64,000 nucleotides of DNA from Melieria omissa (taxonomy: Eukaryota; Arthropoda; Insecta; Diptera; Ulidiidae), in NCBI GenBank assembly GCA_963971225.1, contig OZ020267.1, forward strand, positions 96,213,648-96,277,647, given 5' to 3'. Position numbers and translations under genes: made by a program. The number at the start of each line of letters is the position of its first letter. Position 1 is the stretch's first letter. The notes under the pieces are model-generated. The model was not told the DNA's origin. It saw only the letters and a program-made list of their open reading frames with translations, and ran no database searches. Positions 1 through 10,151 of the stretch are shown piece after piece.

Positions 1-299
1 TACAACAAAATATGAATAAAATAATAATGAATTCTAATGAAACCTTATAAAACTTTGTGAAATTTGCAAATTTTCATACAAAAATTTAGACTCGATAATT
101 GCAGCAAACTCGGTAGTTGCAACCAAGGTTTTATCATTCTTGGTTGCAACTGCCCCTGCATTAATCGGTTGCTTTTACCGAGTCGCTACTGCATATACTT
201 TATTTAAAAAAAAATGTTTATTTAGCTCAAAAACAGTTTTTTGCGTTTCCTGAAAAATCAAAAATTTTTAGTTGTGTCACTTTTGTAGTGCGTGAGCAA
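1..299. mobile_element. Right end of a Tc1/mariner-type MITE (left part uncertain)
   Basis: The last ~100 bases before the TA at 300-301 match the ends of two other copies in this window (49066-49696 and 60963-62537). Shared landmarks are a run reading ACAGTTTTTTGCGTTTC and then GTGTCACTTTTGTAGTGCG close to the tip. No coding sequence is visible. How far the element extends to the left cannot be decided from this window. Confidence 0.6.
108..183. repeat. Nested inverted repeat (stem-loop)
   Basis: AGTTGCAACCAAG at 115-127 is perfectly inverted at 139-151 with an 11-base loop. Outer arms ACTCGGTA and TACCGAGT flank it. It lies inside or next to the MITE end, and its role is unknown. Confidence 0.6.
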
Positions 300-733
300 T
301 ATACGCGCTATGTGTAGAAGCTGAGTAGGCTCGTCACCCACAAGTCGAGCGCGAGCCGAAGTTGTGTATGTGTTACGAGCTAGCATTGTTCCTGCAGGTA
401 AAGCGCAGAACGAAATATTAAAAAAAAGCTTAAGTGCGAAAACGCACATTACTCAAAATTTCGCTCATGCTGGTTACGGTATTTACTGGTACGGTTTTTG
501 CGCTCATTGCTTTTACATAGTAGAAATATGAACAGAACGAAAAGTATTGAGTATGTTATGATCGCATGAGGCTCTCAGCAAATGAACGACGAGTAAAATC
601 AACACCGCACAATTTCTTTTGCGGTGTTTATGGCACTCGAGTATACAAAATACAGAGTATGTATGCGGTGTACTTATTGTTGCGGTGCACTCGTGCCGTT
701 CTCTGATACTGAAGTAGATTTTCTACATTTTAG

Positions 734-1003
734 GCGTATGACTGCTTGGCGGAGGAGGGCTTTAACCATTTTAAGGTTAACCATTCCATTCATTTTAAAG
801 ACCCGGAAAGCCAGCAGCATACAAATACGATAGAAGGACTGTGGCGCCACGTAAAATGCTCAATGCCGCAGTACCATCGGAGCAAGCAGTATTTTAATGG
901 ATATTTAGCCAAGTACATGTTGATGAAGTACTGCAAAGCAAAGCAAAGCATCAATCAGCATGGCAGGCAATTTATACAACCCCCTTCAGCCATCACTGTG
1001 TGA
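734..1003 (+). pseudogene. Merlin-type (ISXO2-like) transposase, C-terminal remnant
   Basis: The frame encodes a stretch with the ISXO2-like (IS1016/Merlin) transposase signature: an NHS-[IL]-x-F-x-D-P block, then HTNTIEGLWRHVK, where the Glu is the expected third catalytic acid of the DDE triad. A conserved tail with HRSKQYFNGYLAKYML follows. The first two Asp motifs are not readable, because the sequence upstream (about 560-730) is interrupted by stops and shifts. It is therefore a dead fragment of about 85 codons out of a family of about 250-300. No terminal repeats were identified. Confidence 0.75.
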
Positions 1004-1162
1004 ATTTGGTGACGAAGGTGATTTCGAAATTGTTTTGGACCAAGAGTCAAGCTAGAAAAAATTAAAAAAAATACTTAAAAACATAAAACTGTGCATTATT
1101 ATATTTCACTGTAAAGGGAATTTCACAGGCTTTAATATGGTAACAAACTTATAATAGCTTAA

Positions 1163-1876
1163 GGGGGTCTTCTACCTTGTTGGTTCAAAAAAATCGATTT
1201 TATTTTTTTTGCAGTTTTGTGGCCTAGAAGGTACTAGAAATATAATATTCAAAGGGTATAACCGAAATCTTATTATTTCGGGGTTTTTAGAGTCATCGAA
1301 TATAGCTCCGCATGCTGTTATCGCAGCGCATTAATATCTTTAAATGCAATTTCCCAAAAGTTGTGTTTTTGCAACTGGTTGGCAAGATATCTCGAGAACT
1401 AATTGATCAATTAACTAAAGTGATATATCAAAATTTGCGGAAAACATGTGGTTTGACACGAGCTTTTTAGATTTTTTTCATTTTAACGATTTTTACAGCT
1501 ATTCTTGACCTTGAAAACGTAGACATTTTTGTTTGTTTGTTGCCTGTTTCGTGAAATTTTGGAATTTTTCAAAAACCTCGTGTCAAACGATAGCCAAAGT
1601 CATAAAGAAACTAAATCATTTTGGTTTTTTTGTTTCAGACGACTTTCATGGGCTGAATCGTGACAACCGTTTTAGTATAAATTTTTCGTAAGGGACATTT
1701 CAAGGTCAAATCACGGTCAAACTAGAGACAGTAAAATTTCAGAAAAATTAATGTTGGAAGTATAGAAATAAACGAATTCAATGCAAAAAACCGAACCTTG
1801 ATTGCATTATTGGTTCCCCTACAATCTATTGTCAAAAAACAGTATCAAAAAAGAGGCCACAAGGTAGAAGACCCCC
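1163..1876. mobile_element. TTAA-flanked MITE (714 bp)
   Basis: Inverted ends GGGGGTCTTCTACCTTGT (1163-1180) and its exact complement (1859-1876) are flanked on both sides by TTAA (1159-1162, 1877-1880). There is no coding capacity. TTAA target duplications are typical of piggyBac-type elements, so a piggyBac-mobilised MITE is the likeliest reading. Confidence 0.85.
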
Positions 1877-1880
1877 TTAA

Positions 1881-3805
1881 TAACGTATTTTTTCGAGAAA
1901 AAAATCACTTTTTTTTTAATTTATGTAAAAAAAAAACAAATTTTCGCTTATAACTCATTGTTGGTAGATATAACATATCTAATGTTATACATCAATCGAA
2001 ATACCTTTCATATGACACCTATATTGTTAGCATCGGTTGGTTATTTATTGAGAAATTCGGATATATAACTGAAACTTTGGGGCGGACCACGCCCTCTGTA
2101 ATTGTTTCCGCAGCAAAATTTTAAGTTTGTTAGACTATACAAATGCCCCTCTTTCCGGCCAAAAAAAAATTTTTTTTTTTAAGAGGGTGTGGTATTCTGC
2201 ACTTGTTCCAACACCTCCTAGCAAAAACCTCCAATAACTTACAAACCGCTCAAACAATCAAACAACTAAGTACGCAGTTGTGATCAGCGTCCAAAAATCC
2301 TTTAGAAAAGGTTTACTAGAACTCGGAAAAATTTTGGCTGTTGCTCAGTGTTATCAATTGTTAAGTAGTGAATTAGGGAAAACATAAACAATAGTGTAAT
2401 TTTTTCACATAATTTTTCAGAAAATTAAACTTTTCAAATGATACTGCATTAAAACGCTGCAAAACGCTGCTTTGAAACCTTATTGAAATGATAATTAAAT
2501 ATATTATCTACCAAATAAAACAACATTCAGCTGCCAAGAGCATCTTTTATGCCCTTTTTTCGAAATCAAATTGATAGAGAGCGAGAGAGAGAGAGAAACG
2601 AATTATACACATGGTGCGTTTCTCTTTTATCTGAGGCTGCTACCTATAGTTTGAGGAAAACTGTTATACTTGTCCGATAGATAAATACTTGGACCTAAGA
2701 AATCCGAAAACCTTAACTAAAGTAGACAAATAGTTTTGCTTGTAGAGCCCGTCAAAGTTGAGCAATTTTTAGAGTGTGAAATAATATCAACAATTTGAAC
2801 TTTTTCGGCAAAGCTGAAGTTTAAAATACGGAGAGGAGCAAATGAAATGATGAAATGAAACTTTTTGCACCAGCATCGTAAAAGAAGGCATTTGTAGTAA
2901 ATAATTAAATATGGGGGAAACAAGTTGGTTGTTGTTGTTGCTGTCTTTTCATAGGCACTGACTTGAAGCACTGTTTTTATCACTCTTTTTGAACTTTCGA
3001 TAGACTCAAAAAAAAAGGCCATACTTGCCACGGTTTCGTCTTTGGGAAAATTGTTCACTAGTCTTCTGTGAGTACTGCCCTGAAGAGATCGGGTGCCCGA
3101 TTTTGCCCGACTGGATTTTACAGCGAGTTTTCTGTGGGTACCTCGCGCAATTTTGTGCTTTCGGGTGCGTGCGTTCGAACAAGTTCGTCAAGATTTTGAT
3201 ACTGAATCAATTACACGCGATTATAATCGTTGCCAGGGCATGCAAATTTGGATTTTGGCTTCATTTAAGAAGCAAATTCATAGTAAGTCGACTTTTTTTT
3301 GGCGTATATTGCTGTAAGCTCGAAGTAAAGAGTACTTTTGCTGGATGCGCAGTTCGCACGTACGAAAAACAAGTTGGCTTTCATTTCCGGCAACCAGTAA
3401 ATCATCAATGTATCCTTTGATTTTGTTTTTAACAAAATACTAACACTGTGTCTGACACAAAATTTTTTTTTTTAATTTGAGCAAAACGCAGTCAGTCGCC
3501 ATTAGTCTTTGAGTTGAACCGCGCCAATGAAACAATTAGTTATTGAAAACAAAAAGCAGACTTATATCTATGTGCACTGTCTAAAACCCACTTATGTGTC
3601 TGGGCTGTTCAAAAATCCCACAACGCGGGAAAACCTAACAACTGTTTAGGTACCTGCTAGTACTAGAAGCTTAGTACCTGTTATTTGAATGCATATGCAA
3701 ATCCTACTTATAAATAAAGGAGTTTGGAGTAAGTGAAGTTAGTTCCGAATTTAATTTGAACTAAACATCACTTCAACTCCGCCACTGCAACTAAACCGAA
3801 GAAGA
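1881..3805. other. AT-rich spacer without recognisable gene
   Basis: Short open frames around 2717-3420 show no family signature and overlap on both strands. A GA-rich run lies at 2575-2597. A TATA-like TATAAATA at 3710 sits just upstream of the Transib-related frame that starts at 3815. At 3443-3449 a CACTGTG preceded by AAAATACTAA resembles the tip of the Transib element at 57588-59816, but no partner end was found. Confidence 0.5.
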
Positions 3806-3814
3806 AGCACAAAG

Positions 3815-4080
3815 ATGTTTTTGAAACATTCGAAGCTGTTTGAAATATTTATTATTTCGAAGACAAAGGAGAAGTTTGTTCTGGCTGTCACTAAAGAAAT
3901 TGGTTACGTCGAAGGAAGTTTGCCTGCAGCCAACATATCTGTGACTAAAGAGAAGATATCCAGGACCTATCGCACTATAAAGTTGAAATGGACCTCGGCA
4001 AACCGTACTAAATTAAATTTTGTCCAGAATAATGAGGTTTGGTTGGAAAAAACAACTTACTTCGATGCAGGAGATGCATA
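3815..4080 (+). pseudogene. Transib-type transposase N-terminal fragment (extra copy)
   Basis: The 88-codon frame carries a block with K-W-x2-A-N-R-T then F-x3-N-x2-W-L. The same block recurs in the next Transib pseudogene (from 4208) and, as F-L-K-V-N-R-D-W-L, at 58600 on the other strand. It therefore looks like the N-terminal region of the same family, present here as a separate short duplicate. No catalytic motif is included. That the block is homologous is inferred from pattern, not from a search. Confidence 0.45.
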
Positions 4081-5404
4081 AGCGATGACCAACCATCGAC
4101 ATCAAAGGCGGCAATAGGATTAGGCGGTATGTCAGGTTGCAGTACTCCCACTGAAGACCACTTCACAAGACTAAAATTTTACTATTTAGTTAAAAACATT
4201 TTAAAGGATGACGTTACGCAAATTTCCGGAAAAAATTAAAGAATATTTGACCGAAAGTACAGGGTCCGAGTATTTTTTATCAGTCGAAGAGAAAAAGGAA
4301 ATAGATGATTTAGTATTAAAGGTAAAATCAAGATGGAGTGCAAGCAATAGAACTGAAAGCGTCTTTTTAAAAAGAAATAGTGATTGGCTGCAACAAAAGG
4401 TTGAATTAAAGAAAAACAAACAAACTAAAAAAAAAGATGAAAAAGAAAAACCAACTGTATCCGTAGACCAACACGCAGTTTTTCTGAGTCATCTGACAGA
4501 ACTAAACGTAGGAAAACTGAGGAATTAAGAGCATCGGTGTCCACTGAAGTGCTACTACATTCTACAACTAGCAAATTGCGGTCATAAGGTAAAACGGATT
4601 TTATCAAAGTCATTCGTGACATTGCAGAAGGAAGTCCTACGAAGGCTTTAAAATACAGAAGATCTATTGAATCATCAGATACAAATTTACCTTTTTCAAA
4701 TGACGAAGCATTGTCTTTATTTGTTGAAATTGGATTATCGCAGGGTCAGTATCAAAAGTTTCGCAATGCACATTTACAAAAAAAATCCAAGATGCTCCCA
4801 TCGTATAAAAAAATACAAAAATTTCAGTGCTACCCTACATCAGGTCTATGTTTTACAGACTGTGTACTCTGTCAAACGGAAGTTCTTAAATATTTATCGG
4901 AAGAACAACTTCAAAATTTAACTTTAATTGTAAAGTGGGGTGCGATGGAAGTTCAGGACATAGTGAATAAGCTTGATGAAAACAGTGCCAGTGACGAGAG
5001 CATTTTTTTACGTCTTGCGTCCCTTTGCAACTTGTGTGTAAAAACACTACAAATACGGAAACCACTGTTGTCTGGAAGAGTGCAAGGCCGTCATCGCCTA
5101 GATATTGTCGGCCTATCAAGATAGAATGTGCAAAGGAAACAGTAAATCTGATAAAAGAATCAACCAATAATGTAGAACAGCAGGTAAATATTTTAATTCC
5201 GTTTGTTACCGATAGACATACAAGTTTGTAACCCGTTGACTGACACAAGTTCCGCAATGCGCTGTTACATATGCAATTGCACATCTAAGGAGTTCAACAA
5301 TGTAGAAAAGATGTTGCAAAAAGAAGTTTGTTCCGACAATTTAAAATTCGGCTTATCGTCTCTACATTGTTGGATTCGTTGCTTCGAATTTTTATTACAT
5401 TTAT

Positions 5405-5814
5405 CCTATAAATTGCTGGCCTCGATAGTCAAGCGGGTAGCGCGCTGGCTTCTTATACCAAAGGCTCCAGTTTCGATTCCTGGCTCGGGCTGGTGAACAA
5501 CTCATCTACTTCTATCGCTATCCACATGAAGGGAATGAGAATTACAAGTGCGCTCTTGGCAGGCAATGGCAAAACCTCCAAGTGTGAACGAAAAACTGCC
5601 AATTGCCGTTCGGATTCGGCGTTAAACTGTAGGTCCCCTCCCCCTTTCCCCATCCACTTGAAATGTGTGCTGTAACATATGTTGGCAAAACAGTGTTGCA
5701 TACACAGTTCAAAACGGGTGATATATGTGGTATCACAATGGGCCTTTCAGGCCTCCGAGTGTGTCTCTTATAGAGGCAGCCACCGCAACCTAACCTAACC
5801 TAACCTATAAATTG
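5405..5814. repeat. 11-bp target-site duplication flanking the SINE
   Basis: CCTATAAATTG occurs at 5405-5415 and 5804-5814, immediately outside the SINE. Removing the insert and one copy rejoins the Transib reading frame. This shows a target-primed insertion into the transposon. Confidence 0.9.
5416..5803 (+). mobile_element. tRNA-derived SINE with (CCTAA)n tail
   Basis: The head (5416-5490) is tRNA-like. An A-box-like TAGTCAAGCGGGTAGCGC is followed by a good B box (TTTCGATTCC). The body contains a central block with GGCAATGGCAAAACCTCC and GCCGTTCGGATTCGGCG then AAACTGTAGGTCCC. The 3' end reads ATGTGGTATCACAATGGGCC (5725-5744), then a (CCTAA)n tail. Those 20 bases recur at the 3' end of the Loa-like LINE at 44836-44855 (minus strand). 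The 388-bp copy has perfect 11-bp duplications, so it looks complete. Confidence 0.85.
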
Positions 5815-6511
5815 GAAATAAAAAATTGGCAAGCTCGATCAACAAGGGAAAAAGAATCAGTTGAAAAAAGAAAAACAGCAATCCAAGTGGCATTTAAAAA
5901 CCAATTGGGTTTGAACGTTGACAAACCAAAACAAGGTAGAGGTTTTCGAACATCATGGGAAATCTGCTCAAATTATTGGAATCGATCAAGATATTATTTA
6001 TCGGTTTTACGTCATATTACAAGTAATTTCATGTGGATATGAAATCGATGTGAACAAATTTAGGCAGTATTGCAAAGAATTAGCTGAAAGGATCGTACAT
6101 GCATATGATTGGTATTACATGCCTACCTTTGTGCATAAACTTCTAATTCACGGCCCAGACATCGTTAAACAATCAATACTATCTATAGGCCAAATGTCCG
6201 AGGATGCCCAAGAGGCATGTCATAAATTTTTTAACATTTACCGCGTTGCTTATGCAAGAAAAAACTATCGAAAAAAAACGATGGAGGACGTTTTCAAAAG
6301 ATTTCTGATTTTATCCGATCCTTACATTTCTACTTGCCGAAAATTACCAGTAAAACCACTTAAGTCTTTATCACCTGATACAACCGATTTATTATCAGCT
6401 CCGTCTGTACATGACGAAGAAAAAGAGCCGCAAAGTTTGAACAGTTCCTCTGCCTCAGAGTCAGAAGCAGACGTAGATGTGGATTCCTACGAAACCAATT
6501 TTTTATTATAA

Positions 6512-6810
6512 CATAACTGACCTACCAATTATTTGTAATTAAAAATTTTTGGTATATTTTTATGCTCAATAGAAATAAAGATTGTTATAACAATATTCAA
6601 AAATATTTCTTTCCTTATTACATATTTAAAAACTCAAACCACGAATTTTCTTCGATTACAATTTTTTTTCAAAGCATTAGCACAAAATATTTCGGAATAT
6701 AATTTTTAAAATATTTGTTCTTGTAACTGTAAATGTTGTGAAAATCGCTATTTTATAATTAACTTTTATTTACAATAAACAAAAATATATATTTTACATT
6801 CTACAATGTA
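6512..6810. other. AT-rich spacer
   Basis: No gene is visible. This is probably the 3' flank of the Transib pseudogene, ending at the TA target of the mariner (6809-6810). Confidence 0.4.
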
Positions 6811-6812
6811 CC

Positions 6813-6852
6813 AGGTATGCGCCTATGAAACCGGTTTCATAGGCGCATACCT
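6813..6852. repeat. 40-bp perfect palindrome at the mariner left end
   Basis: The left terminal repeat runs straight into an inverted copy of itself, centred on ACCGGT. The right end of the mariner has only the normal single repeat. The palindrome stops where the LINE sequence begins. Confidence 0.85.
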
Positions 6853-6862
6853 CTAGCGGTAA

Positions 6863-9800
6863 ATAGCCGAACTTGCCAACTGGACAAAATATGAAAATGG
6901 CTGTGAAGAGTTGTCGAACAAAATCCCACCATCTTCTCATGTTAATAAAGAAGCCGCCCAGATCCAAAAAATTATTCGTCATAGCGCACACTACCATATA
7001 CCACAATCTTGCAGTAAGCCTCGCAAAAAATATGTGCCGTGGTGGAGTAAGGAACTCAACTCACTCCGTGCTGAAAAGCAAAAGACTTGGGCCGAATATA
7101 AAAAGCACCGTACGGACGAAAACTTGCTTCTATATAAAAAAACAAACGCGCGCTTCAAATTTCTTGCCAAGTCTTCAAAACGTGCATGCATACAACATTA
7201 TACATCCCAAATTAACCCTACGTCCAGCCCAAAAAAGATCTGGAACGACATAAAATCAATCACTAACTCTCACAAACAATCTTACATGGGCGCAATAAGA
7301 TCTTCCACAGGTCACATAAGCTGCCCTACAACAATAGGCCAATCGTTCTTATCATTCTGGTCTTCCTATTCCATGGACTCCATGTTCTCCTCCGAATTCA
7401 AATCAGAAAAAGCAAATGTCTTAGCTCAACCATACTCTGCCCCCTCTAATCTGGTCTTCTCGGCCACTCTTATTGAGAGCCCTATATCTTTAAGCGAATT
7501 TGACAATGCTATTTCAAGCACTAAAGGAAAAACGCCAGGATATGATAAAATTTCCTATCCTATGCTTCAAAAAATTCCAATAGTATTAAAAAACCGCATA
7601 GTACAACTTTACAACACAATATTCGCAACAGGAGTGTTTCCACACAGCTGGAAATGCGCCAGCGTTGTCCCAGTTCTCAAGCCACAGAAACCGCCCGACC
7701 AAATAACTAGCTATCGTCCCATTTCATTATTACCATGCATTAGCAAACTATTAGAAAAAATAATTGCTAGCAGACTTATGTGGTTTGCTACAAGAAATAG
7801 GCTAATCAGCGCTAACCAAGTCGCTTTTAAGAGAAGCCAAGGAACTGTTGATTTCCTTCTACACTTTGAGCACTTTGTATCTAACGCGTTAACAAGCAAA
7901 AACCATGTAACAGCTCTTAGCCTTGATTTTGAAAAGGCCTTCGACCGCATAGGAGTACATGTTGTTTTACGTCAGCTCCAAAAGTGGAATGTCGGCCAAA
8001 ACATTTATAACCTCATCAAATCCTTCTTAGTGAATCGCACCTTCCGTGTGAAAGTAAATAATTTCTACTCTGAAGTTGGCACACTTGCTAATGGCATTCC
8101 ACAAGGGTCGCCTCTGTCGGTGATTATCTTCATCATAGCATTTGACGAAATCAGCAAAATAATTAACAAATACAATGTTGATCACTGCATTTATGCTGAT
8201 GATGTACTTATTTTTTCCAAACACAAAGACCTAAATGCTCTGACGAGGATATTCACCTACATACTAAACGACATCTCTGAATGGTCGCTCCATTCGGGAG
8301 CGAGCATATCATTTGAGAAATGTAATACGCTACATATATGCCGCAAAACAAATTGTAATAAATTTAGCTTTACTTATAACAACATATGTATAAACAATGT
8401 CAAATCCCTAAAAATTTTAGGTATATTTTTTGACACACAATTTAACTTTAAGCAACATTGTATTTACATCAAAAAGAAAATTAACACTAGACTTAATATT
8501 ATCAAATATCTCTCATCAAGAAACGCATACACACACACATCTACACTCTGCAAGGTAGTTAAAGCACTAATTTTATCGATAATTGACTATGGGCTACCTA
8601 TTTATGGTCATTCAGCAGCAAAGGGCTCAATAAAACAGTTACTCGCACCCTACCACACAGCTGCTCGTAGAAGCTTAAGAGCATTCCGGACAACGCCCAT
8701 CAAGAACATTCTCACTGAAGCGGGTCTGCCCGAAATCACCGATCGCCTCGAATTTCTCACAGGACGCCTTATACCAAAACTATTCATCTGCAGCAACCCA
8801 GTTTTATATGACGACACTATGGCGGCCATTAAACGCAAAAGAGAGCCAAAACGCCTTTCAACAATTTTTCGTGTGCTAAATTATGCAAAAGAACTGCAGG
8901 TCTCAGCACCACCAACGCTCCATAAACCTAACGTGCGGCCACCATGGCAGCTACAAGATGGCTCACTCATCAGCACACTACTCAATCGCCCAAAACAAAA
9001 TACCAGTAAACAAATATACCAGCAACTATTCCTGAACGAGAAGGACAAACTCAAAACTCAGGGCTGGAAATTTATCTTTACTGATGGTTCAAAAAATCCC
9101 AACCACACGTCTTTTGCGGTAGTGGACGATGACTCGTCTTTAATTGCCCAAGGCCTATTGTTCTCTGAATGCTCCATATTCACAGCGGAAGCGCTTGCAA
9201 TCAGCAAAGCCATTGACTATGTATCTCACCTAAAAGGCAAACACATTGTATGCTCGGATAGCAAGTCTGTGATTACTGCTGTTCATAATATAGCAAACCA
9301 CTGCACTATAACATCTAAAATCCGTGACAACTTAATACAGCACCGAAATAAAATTAAGCTTATGTGGATACCGGGGCACTGCAATATAGCAGGGAACGAA
9401 GCGGCAGATCGTGCAGCCAAAGATGTGGCTATCTCTCCAACAATATGTTTTCCTACATGCACCAAGAAAGATTTACTCCGACTAGCCAAAACCAATCTGG
9501 ATAAAAAAACACTGTCCCGATGGCTTTTTTATCAACACCACTATAGCGCGCTCAATCCTAGCCGCCACAAATTGCTCCTGCCAACAACATCAAACTTTCC
9601 AGAAAGCCTCATCTTCACCAGACTACGACTCGGACACACTAAACTTACGCATCAACATCTTTTACAAGGCAAACCTGCCCCAAGCTGCAAATTTTGTGGA
9701 ACCAACCCAATAACCTTACTTCATTTGCTAAACGAGTGCCCACAGCTAGAATCCCACAGGCAAACTACCTTCCCAAACACCAAACCATCAGATCTCCTCA

Positions 9801-9874
9801 GAGAGCCAACACAAACAAACATCTCAAAGATCTTCAACTTTCTCCATAAATTCGGCCTTACCACACACATGTAA
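6863..9874 (+). CDS. I-like LINE ORF2 (reverse transcriptase and RNase H), 5'-truncated
   Basis: A single open frame runs from about 6863 to 9874. The first 6911-9874 part alone is 987 codons, with no break. It begins in the linker just before the reverse transcriptase; the endonuclease is missing, so this is a 5'-truncated insertion and the start is not a true start codon. Reverse transcriptase motifs: LDFEKAFDRI (about residue 337 counted from 6911), GIPQGSPLS, YADDVLIF (about 427). RNase H motifs: FTDGSK (about 723), an AEALAI block, SDSKSV and WIPGHCNIAGNEAADRAAK (about 818). A C-terminal C-x2-C-x8-H-x4-C knuckle follows. RNase H plus an A/T-rich short-repeat tail fits the I clade. The unbroken frame suggests a fairly young copy. 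Confidence 0.85.
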   Translation: MAELANWTKYENGCEELSNKIPPSSHVNKEAAQIQKIIRHSAHYHIPQSCSKPRKKYVPWWSKELNSLRAEKQKTWAEYKKHRTDENLLLYKKTNARFKFLAKSSKRACIQHYTSQINPTSSPKKIWNDIKSITNSHKQSYMGAIRSSTGHISCPTTIGQSFLSFWSSYSMDSMFSSEFKSEKANVLAQPYSAPSNLVFSATLIESPISLSEFDNAISSTKGKTPGYDKISYPMLQKIPIVLKNRIVQLYNTIFATGVFPHSWKCASVVPVLKPQKPPDQITSYRPISLLPCISKLLEKIIASRLMWFATRNRLISANQVAFKRSQGTVDFLLHFEHFVSNALTSKNHVTALSLDFEKAFDRIGVHVVLRQLQKWNVGQNIYNLIKSFLVNRTFRVKVNNFYSEVGTLANGIPQGSPLSVIIFIIAFDEISKIINKYNVDHCIYADDVLIFSKHKDLNALTRIFTYILNDISEWSLHSGASISFEKCNTLHICRKTNCNKFSFTYNNICINNVKSLKILGIFFDTQFNFKQHCIYIKKKINTRLNIIKYLSSRNAYTHTSTLCKVVKALILSIIDYGLPIYGHSAAKGSIKQLLAPYHTAARRSLRAFRTTPIKNILTEAGLPEITDRLEFLTGRLIPKLFICSNPVLYDDTMAAIKRKREPKRLSTIFRVLNYAKELQVSAPPTLHKPNVRPPWQLQDGSLISTLLNRPKQNTSKQIYQQLFLNEKDKLKTQGWKFIFTDGSKNPNHTSFAVVDDDSSLIAQGLLFSECSIFTAEALAISKAIDYVSHLKGKHIVCSDSKSVITAVHNIANHCTITSKIRDNLIQHRNKIKLMWIPGHCNIAGNEAADRAAKDVAISPTICFPTCTKKDLLRLAKTNLDKKTLSRWLFYQHHYSALNPSRHKLLLPTTSNFPESLIFTRLRLGHTKLTHQHLLQGKPAPSCKFCGTNPITLLHLLNECPQLESHRQTTFPNTKPSDLLREPTQTNISKIFNFLHKFGLTTHM

Positions 9875-10032
9875 AATTGTAATTATTAAGATACCTAATA
9901 ATTAACACATACACATTGAATCACTTTGTAAATTAACCAAACAGCCGAAGGCCTCGCTGCTAGTGCTGTTTATTATTTGTAGTATAAGTATTTATATTTA
10001 TACTTCAATTTGTAAATAAATAAAATAAATAA
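9875..10032 (+). other. 3' UTR and tail of the I-like LINE
   Basis: A short untranslated stretch ends in TAAATAAATAAAATAAATAAA (10014-10034), an irregular A/T-rich short repeat as expected at the 3' end of I-type LINEs. Mariner sequence resumes directly after it. Confidence 0.7.
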
Positions 10033-10151
10033 ATTATAAACTTCGGAACCGTACCAAATGTCATGTTTACTTCTTCTGTCATATGTCACCAATATTCAGT
10101 TCACAATTTGTCAAGTTTCATCCAACAACGCATTGTTTGACGCTCCGGAAA

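Larger units (their letters stand above)
4208..6511 (+). pseudogene. Transib (RAG1-core-like) transposase pseudogene, split by a SINE
   Basis: DDE transposase of the Transib superfamily, related to the RAG1 core. Landmarks in order: N-terminal block (4208-4528); GCDGSSGHSE, whose Asp codon at 4944-4946 matches RAG1 D600; a CRPIKIE block (about 5110); PIDIQVCN with Asp at 5215-5217 matching RAG1 D708; the zinc pair CYIC (RAG1 C727/C730); then LHCWIRCFEFLLHLSYKL. After the SINE the frame resumes with EIKNWQ. In 5918-6511 the zinc histidines H-x4-H (residues 73 and 78) precede SEDAQEACHK, whose second Glu (codon 6212-6214) matches RAG1 E962. All triad positions survive, but several frameshifts and the SINE disable the gene. 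No terminal repeats were found for this copy. Confidence 0.8.

Noticed and set aside
3006..3420. 131-codon plus-strand frame and an opposing 61-codon frame
   Set aside because: No recognisable motif, Cys/Phe-rich composition, both strands open. No support for a gene.
5416..5490. Possible functional tRNA gene
   Set aside because: A and B boxes are present, but the sequence continues into a SINE body with target duplications and lacks a proper acceptor stem. It is a SINE head.
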